This document shows, in pieces, positions 57,838 through 64,000 of a stretch of 64,000 bases of DNA. The notes beneath the pieces were generated by a model, which was given only the letters and a program-made list of their open reading frames with translations, did not search any database and was not told the origin of the DNA. The position numbers and the translations under genes were made by a program. This DNA comes from Taiwanofungus camphoratus (lineage: Eukaryota > Basidiomycota > Agaricomycetes > Polyporales > Taiwanofungaceae): positions 1,178,001-1,242,000 of the forward strand of contig CP021229.1 of the NCBI GenBank assembly GCA_003999685.1, given 5' to 3'. How positions within the stretch are numbered: position 1 is the first letter of the stretch; the number at the start of each line of letters is the position of its first letter.

Positions 57838-60089
57838 CTATGGTGGCAGATGGGGCTTTTCATGATCATGGAACACATAGTCATCTCGACCTAACAGCCG
57901 CGCATTCCTACTGTTCAAGGCATCCCGCAGACCAATGCCGCATCTCTGAGGATTTCGTGTGTAGAACATGATAGGCTCCTGCAATTCAACTTCATCTAAG
58001 TTATGGCTCTGACTATCTGTGGAGGGGCGGTAGTAAGGCAATTGAGGAACGAGAGGTCCTTCATGAGGAGAAGAAAACGATGCTGCAAGTTGCATAACAC
58101 CTGGCAGTCCAGCACCTCCATGCGATCCATGTATGATCTGAAGTGTTCAAAGAACGGCTCAGGAGATGTATATAGTCAAGATAGCAGTGGATAACGTACT
58201 TGTGAGTTGACGATGGCTCGGATTGGCTGTGAGGCTTGTGCTATCAATTTTACTACTGGAGGGTTATCATCGTAAGAGCGAGAGTTGAGCATTATGTCCG
58301 TTGGCTCTGTGAGTGCTATTGGCCATCGGCGGGTCGAATAGCGAGCATTGGCGTCTGGCAGCTGCTTATGCTCATCAAGGACATCCGCAAGGTGGGAGCC
58401 TGTTAAATCAGTCCAGATTCAGTCACAACAGTCACCGAGTATACAAAGGCCAGTTCTCACTGGCAATGTCTATAGCACCGTCTGATATCGTAGAGGCTCT
58501 TGTGCTCTCCAAAGTCATAGTATCAGATGTAATAGCCATTTCGGACGCCTTCATCAAACGTTGGAGATCCCGGACAATGACAGCTATATGCGGACGCCTT
58601 CTCCAATCTGAGTACCAACAGGCCTCCATGATACTCCAAATATTATGAGAAAGATCGGGAACAGTCCCTTTGTCGGGACGTTCGGGTCGCTGACCCTGAA
58701 GAACTTTCCTAATGACCTGAGCTTCAAGCTGATATTCAGAAAACGGTACGCGACCAGAAAATACCTGCATGAACTCAAGACATTATCTAATTTACAATTG
58801 AGCCTGCATATGACATACCTCCCACATCACCATTGACAACGAGTATATATCACTAGCAGGGGAAGGATGTGAATGCTGCAAGCCGGTCTGCTCAGAGTCA
58901 AGAAGTTCTGGTGCCATCCATCGCAAGGATCCTTGCTTGTGAGAAGAGGTCGACATTATATTGACGATGTCTGCATCGTAAGTAACTGTTGTTAAGCCGA
59001 AGTCAGTCAGGCATGCATGGAACTCGTCATTTATGAGAATGTTTGCCTTCAACAGAGCAACATCAGTCAGTCCTTTATACTAGTTTCAGAAATGGGTGAA
59101 GCTCACTCCTTTCAAGTCGCCGTGCGATACCCCGGTGGTATGTAAGTACTCTAGACCCTTCGCGATATCTACGAGCTGTAGTAACAACGGTGTAGTTTTA
59201 TCAGCATTGAGTCGCCAAAGAGATCAATCGTGAGCAGTCACCAGTAACAATCGGTCTGCATCTGGAGCTCTTTTTAAATAGGCCGTTATGTTACCATTCG
59301 ACATCCACGGACTGACCATGCACAACGGGAACAATGTAGTATTGATTCCTAGAAATCGTGTAATATTTGGATGCGATAGGCGCTTCCACATGATTGCTTC
59401 TTTGCAAAATTTCTAGCAAAGCCGTTTTACAAAGGACTGTTACTTGAAGACAGAACAGAGAACCATTCACCTTACGAACTATCTGCAAGTTGTCCTGGTC
59501 GTATAGCCGAAATGCCTTGAGGGCTACATTCTGGTCTTCATAACAACCGAGCCACACGTCTGCGAACCCACCCGACGCAGAATGTTGATCGTGTAGTTTC
59601 TGTAAGATACCAGCTGAGAGAATATATGAGGATGGCAGTGAGCCGGTGTGTCCACACAATTGTCTCAGAGCCTGGAAAAGCTGTGCGTGTAAGCGGCCAT
59701 TCAGATCTGGGTTGTCTAGCACCTGCGCTCCTCGTAGTTCCTGTGATTAGCAATGAGTTATTGCCACGGGTAAGTTATTACCTACCTCGTCGCAAGGGTC
59801 TACTGCGGTGATTAAAGCAGTATCTCCGAGATAGCAGTGACCGGGCTTGATCTTCAGACGAAAGGATGGCCTTCAAGACATTCAGAGTGCCCTGAGTGTC
59901 GCGGGAGAATGAAACAAAGTAGTCATGACAGTCTTCCTGTGTATCTATGTCTGAATAACTGAAGCATGATTCCTAAAAATCACTAACAAGATTCCGAATC
60001 GCCACGGGTCAAGTGCAATATAGCCTCTCAATAGTCTCCTTGACTTCATTGACCTTCACACAAGAGCCAAAGCCTTCCAAACGGTCCAT
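57838..60089 (-). CDS. TKL-type protein kinase, third family member, possibly disrupted at the N terminus
   Basis: Read downward from 60089. MDRLEGFGSCVKVNEVKETI then ERLYCT meets a TGA (60009-60011) where the paralogue at 49.9 kb has Leu, then PVAIRNLV. Next come LFQALRQLCGHTGSLPSSYI and the kinase domain: GGFADVWLGCYEDQNVALKA, FCKEAIMWKRLSHPNITRF, VSHGDLKG-ANILINDE, DFGLTTVTYDADIV, LRWMAPELL, SDIYSLSMVMWE and VFSGRVPFSEYQLE. Catalytic residues are intact. After a Thr/Ser-rich linker, further exons (LADVLDEHKQLPDANARYST; GAGLPGVMQLAASFSSPHEG) lead to HEKPHLPP-stop at 57838. If the TGA is real, either a downstream start is used or the gene is a pseudogene. Confidence 0.62.
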
Positions 60090-61522
60090 TCTTGGAAATA
60101 GGTGTATATCTGTATGCACCATCTACAGACCGTCGTCGTTTGTGAAGGCATATGGACATGAATGTATAGCAAACATGAAATACCTCATTCCATCCCGAGC
60201 AAACCTGAGATTGTCAGTTTGGCCTACGCAATCATCTGGACCAAGGGTTCCATCCATAACCAAGCATTCGTGACCGTACTTTTCACATAGAAAGAGTAAG
60301 CGCTTTGAAGGTTCCTGCCTTCCCTGATCAGTGCTTGCCAATGAACAGCTTATGTGAACAGCTTATGGAACCTTGTAAAGTCCGAAAACCTGCGATTGCT
60401 CAATACGCAACCTCACCCAAGGATTATAGTTGTTATACTGAGTTAGCCAATCTGAATAGACTTGTCGAAGCTCTATCCTCAGATCCTCAACCTCGCCAAC
60501 AAGCTAGTGAAGAAATACATTTGCACTTGTTAATATGCGAGATGTTATCAAGAGTTCTACTACGTACCGACAAGGAGTCCACGAGCTCGGGAGTTTGGTC
60601 CATAAACGCTTGCGAGTTGATGGAGCAGTGACTTCCTGGTCGAGCACGGCTCCTATTCTCTGTAGGCTACAGAATCCGAGCCCTCAACTATGCAAAGGAC
60701 AAAGGTGGTGAACAGAAGAGTTTAACCTAAGGTGATCGTCTTGACGGTAGGGGCAAGAGATCCTATTCTTATCTTAACGTAAGACGACTTGTGACACATT
60801 GTTCGCATTATGGAATCTGGCGCCTTCAGCGCCTGTGCCTTGTCGAGGTCTAGGTTAGAGTGGAGGTCCTGTGTAGGACTTCCCTATATGTAGCTTCATA
60901 CGTATCCGTTAACTTTCTCTGAATACGAATTCGTCTCGCGGCTATTCTTGTTGAGATCCCCTTCAAAGTCGCAGTCTGGTCTGATGTGTAGGTTTACAAC
61001 CTTGCCCACCATGCGCCGCAAGCTCCTCAATCGACTATGCTTGTAATCACGCTATCAGCACAATGTGAGCTCTGTTTGAAACACAATATTCGAACATACC
61101 CTGATCGTACGCCACCTTCTGACTTCTGCCCGCGTCCAACCAACTGAGTTCCTGGATGGCCCCGAATACGACAATACACTACGGCCCGCGGTCGAAGCCT
61201 TCAGCACCAGAGAAGATCGAAACATATTCATATGAGTTAAAGGGGTAAAACCAACGAACGACCAGTACGCATTCTCGACACACAGACGTTTTATCAGAAG
61301 GGGAGAAAAAGTAGAAATTCAAAGGTATGAAAGTCTCGTAGGAGAACAGACGAGGGATGGAAAATTCTGTTTGTGAAACAACTACAAGAATATAATATGG
61401 TGGGGTTCGATTGCCCACCACCCTCAAGTTCTTGATATCCGGCTAAGTCCAGTGATCTAGGTTTGCTATAGTCACCCGTTCCATACGATCGAGCAACCTT
61501 GATTCCCACCATGCCACAGAGG
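60090..61522. other. Mostly unassigned, with minus-strand coding traces
   Basis: 60123-60341 (KRLLFLCEKYGHECLVMDGT) and 60620-60400 (MDQTPELVDSLS, then LVGEVEDLRIELRQVYSDWL) look like minus-strand exons and may be the 5' part of the kinase gene or a separate gene. From 60650 to 61522 nothing was recognised. Confidence 0.3.
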
Positions 61523-62893
61523 TTACTGTAGCAACTGTACTGCACGTGGTCGTTTATATTCTCTAGCGGAGAACATCATCACAAGACCCGCCGCCGCCGC
61601 CGCCGACCGCGAGCGCGGTAGGCGTTCGGTAACAGCTGCCACCACCTCTGAGCTGGGCGTTAGATGCAGAGGGACCTTCGGATCGATGAAGCGGAAATTG
61701 ACCGTCAGCCCTGGAAGTTGTCGTCCAAGGTGGACCAGAGCCTCGTCTATGAATTCCCAGTGCAAGAAGTCCAACCCGCTCTCTCCACGTCGATATAGCA
61801 CGAAGTTAAACATGACCGTTTGAAGACGGGGAGAGTCGATCTCGGAGAGAATGATGTGCACCCAGCTGTACGAGCCTTCCCACGATAAACAATCGATATC
61901 TAACGAAATCAGCTGTGTGTTATTTGAAAGACCAATGTCACCTGATGATGCGGCACAGGAGGACATATGAACAATTGATGATGCGGCACAGGAGGACATA
62001 TGAACAATTGATGATGCGGCACAGGAGGACATATGAACAATGAAATCATGAAGCATATTTGGTCACTCACTATCTTGTGCTAAAGCTTGTTGCGTTAAGC
62101 ACAGTCCGAGTCGCAAGTACTCCAAATTTGGCCCTGACCTCTGTAGTAAGTCTCTGAGGATCGCCTGACGTGTTGGAATGTAATTGGTCCATGTAAGCTT
62201 GCGAAGCGGTAACTCGATTGGTGTGCGCAACAACCAGTCCACTACAATCTCCGCATACGATGACATGTCGCGCAGTACAATGCTGTCCATTCGCAGCTCT
62301 CCCCGCCCTAGACCTGGATGCAATGGAAGACCCGGTGCGCCAGGTACAATACTGGTGTCCCAGGTCACCGCCCAAAAAATGACAGCACGTAACCTAGGAT
62401 ATGCCGAAAGTAATAGAGCAACGTCGTGGGGTCTCTCAAAGGTGACTGTATCAAACACGAGAGCCTTGATCATGGGAGAAAAAGTGAGGATGCATCGCAT
62501 CGTTTCTTCGCGCAATCCATGGCGCTCTGCCCAAGAAAAGCGCGATAGTACGAGACGCTCCACCTTGCTCAATCTGGGAAGAAGTGAAGGCAAGCGACGC
62601 TCGATTTCCCAGTCCAATTGTGCCTGTGAGCGGCCGCCGCCCAAGATATAAAGGTCGCGTACATAGTTAGCAGGGCTGGTAGACCATTGAAAACTTCCGG
62701 CATTTAGAAGATTTTCGAGGCGGATGGAGTCTTGTGAGCTGCGCAACTTCACAGAATGGAACAAATGTGCTCGAGTGCTCGGAAGCCACGCGCGACAAGT
62801 CAGGCTGCAAGCTGCAAGAGCAGAGTGGCTGTCCCAAAGGAAGTCTATAATGTAGTCATGCAATTCGGGTGGGAGCATCCGAGACGATATCAT
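61523..62893 (-). CDS. F-box protein with leucine-rich C-terminal region
   Basis: Two exons. The start is taken as MISSRMLPPELHDYIIDFLW at 62893, because the F-box begins at LPPELHDYIIDFLWDSHSAL and continues SLTCRAWLPSTRAHLF. Upstream codons are open but not F-box-like. Leu-rich text follows (LPRLSKVERLVLSRFSW, MIKALVFDTVTF, YPRLRAVIFWAVTW, LRKLTWTNYIP, NLEYLRLGL). An intron of 129 bp (61942-62070, donor GTGAGT, acceptor CATCAG) joins SD to IGLSNNTQLISLDID in frame. The protein ends at an Arg/Ser/Ala-rich tail, stop at 61523. F-box proteins recruit substrates to SCF ubiquitin ligases, whose cullin is a target of CSN5. The intron holds a 33-bp tandem repeat. Confidence 0.8.
61944..62041 (-). 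repeat. 33-bp tandem repeat, three copies, in the F-box gene intron
   Basis: Three near-perfect copies of a 33-bp unit containing GATGATGCGGCACAGGAGG on the plus strand. They fill most of the intron up to the acceptor. Since 33 is a multiple of three and the unit is open, a retained intron would add repeats of IVHMSSCAASS. Confidence 0.9.
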
Positions 62894-63582
62894 CCTGATG
62901 AATGTCTGTTTGCTGAACGTCTTACACTGGGCGAACACGTAGCGTTCCTGTCGAAAACACAGATCAGCTACTGGGGCGCCTCTTCTAACTCGAACGCGAT
63001 CCCTACCGGTCCTTCGTTCACCTTGGAGAGTGAAGAGAGACAGATTAGTTGTTGTCTTATTATACAAGTTTTCTATGATTGACCATAAGAACCGATAAGC
63101 GTTCGCAAGTCTGAGCCCGAGTATATAGTGCAGTAGAACCCACGGCCGTGGTTACGTACTTTATTCGAAACAAAGAGCTTGCCTTTGAATTACATTGCTG
63201 TGCTGAACTTTGGTTCATCATGATGTTGTCAATTAGCCTGTCAGGCTGTGCCAACCAACTCGCCATCAAGGCAGGCGGTGATAACCTCCAAATTTCAAAT
63301 AGTAGTATCTCAGGATTTGACGTCTGCGTTCTGTAAGGGAGGATCTATGTTATGTGGCGGTAAATCAGACCTCCGTTACACGGGAGAAGCATCGCGTGCT
63401 GTCGAGCCTCCCGAAGGTTGTATACCATGGATCTTATGTGTCAGTGAAGCGCACAGCAGGACAGAGCAGGTAGAAAAATGCGCCAAAAAAGTGAGAGCAA
63501 CGTTTTGCATAGGTCAAGTAGGTTACATCCACTAGGGGGTCCTGGGACACCCCGTTCGGGCTATGAAGTCCAAATGGAGGTC
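62894..63582. other. Promoter-side spacer, no gene recognised
   Basis: Upstream of the F-box gene. Short frames on both strands have no motifs. Confidence 0.4.
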
Positions 63583-63689
63583 TAATAGAGCGTATTCGCA
63601 CCCAATTTGAACTTAAACAAAAAAGGAAAAAAATACGCAAATAACGGTTTCTGATTGGTGTGGGGCCCAATTCGAATACGCTCTATTGG
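63583..63689. mobile_element. Possible miniature inverted-repeat element, about 105 bp
   Basis: AATAGAGCGTATTCG near 63584 is exactly the reverse complement of CGAATACGCTCTATT near 63673. The interior is A-rich (AAACAAAAAAGGAAAAAAAT). No clear target duplication beyond a base or two was seen. Confidence 0.4.
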
Positions 63690-64000
63690 CTAGCATTGAA
63701 AATATTGGTAGGATGTCCTGGAGTGTGCAGTGATTTTCTATCAAAAGCTTCTGTATTTTCGAGCTCTGTCTAAATAAGTACGACAACCCTGCAGTGAAGA
63801 AGTCTCGCCGCTTTCTCTGTGGTACAAGATCTCAGTCATGAATACCTGGGCACGGGCACGGTTAGACTGCTTGATCTTGCCATTCCTAGGCCGAACGTTT
63901 GTGAGTCGAGTTCGTACGAAATCCCCGCATTGACTCATGGACCGCCGACTACTAATCACTATAGAACGTCAAATGTTTGTGGTTGGACTATACATATTGA
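63690..64000. other. No gene recognised
   Basis: End of the window; nothing supported. Confidence 0.4.

Noticed and set aside
61395-61430. GGGGTTCGATTGCCCACC resembles a tRNA B box/T-arm
   Set aside because: The stem-loop geometry is wrong (nine-base loop) and no D-arm or acceptor stem lies upstream.

Overview
The window looks like nuclear DNA of a filamentous basidiomycete, probably an Agaricomycete. Genes on both strands are cut by many 50-60 bp GT-AG introns. The set includes COP9 signalosome subunit 5, SRP19/Sec65, serine hydroxymethyltransferase, a family of TKL-type kinases with the HGDLKGANIL catalytic loop, GH18 chitinase-like genes, an F-box protein, a pRiA4b ORF-3-like protein, and Ty3/gypsy, Tc1/mariner and hAT elements. 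No rRNA, tRNA or CRISPR array was recognised.

Layout. 0.07-1.7 kb: a TKL-type kinase. 2.6-5.3 kb: CSN5 (minus) divergent from an OXLD1-like mitochondrial protein (plus). 5.3-9.7 kb: gene remnants, a decayed TPR gene and a small membrane-protein candidate. 10.1-11.3 kb: SRP19/SEC65. 11.3-14.4 kb: nothing recognised. 15.3-17.4 kb: a type-B carboxylesterase, convergent with SHMT at 18.0-20.6 kb. SHMT contains an inferred 8-nt microexon and one abnormal 776-bp intron.

20.7-34.7 kb is a nested transposon nest that can be dissected from its target-site duplications. A Tc1/mariner element (21671-34332, about 1.6 kb once its inserts are removed) sits in an AT-rich older repeat. A 1.7-kb non-coding element 'B' entered its left terminal repeat, and a solo LTR entered its transposase gene. 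A second, inverted B copy sits inside that solo LTR. The left B copy later received a 500-bp solo LTR and a 6571-bp chromodomain Ty3/gypsy retrotransposon. The two LTRs of that retrotransposon match throughout, it carries an 11-nt Tf1-type self-priming signature, and it has an extra CCHC zinc-knuckle ORF after the chromodomain.

36.5-48.0 kb is a secretory, cell-wall-related block: a Ser/Ala-rich secreted protein with internal repeats, then three tandem GH18 paralogues with an HTATIP2-like reductase between the first two. The first GH18 copy keeps its catalytic motif. The second has a frameshift and a changed motif. The third has lost the catalytic Glu and carries a nonsense codon.

49.7-53.6 kb holds the most unusual gene. 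An apparently catalytic TKL kinase domain continues in one exon into a PAK/Ste20-type CRIB domain, followed by a Ste20-type kinase domain that has lost the glycine loop, the HRD Asp and the DFG Gly. A third relative of the TKL kinases lies on the minus strand at 57.8-60.1 kb. A 641-bp non-autonomous hAT element with an 8-bp TSD lies at 54.2-54.8 kb, a pRiA4b-like gene at 55.2-57.1 kb, and an F-box gene with a tandem repeat in its intron at 61.5-62.9 kb.

All exon joins were inferred by eye from splice consensus and family conservation. None is backed by transcript data.
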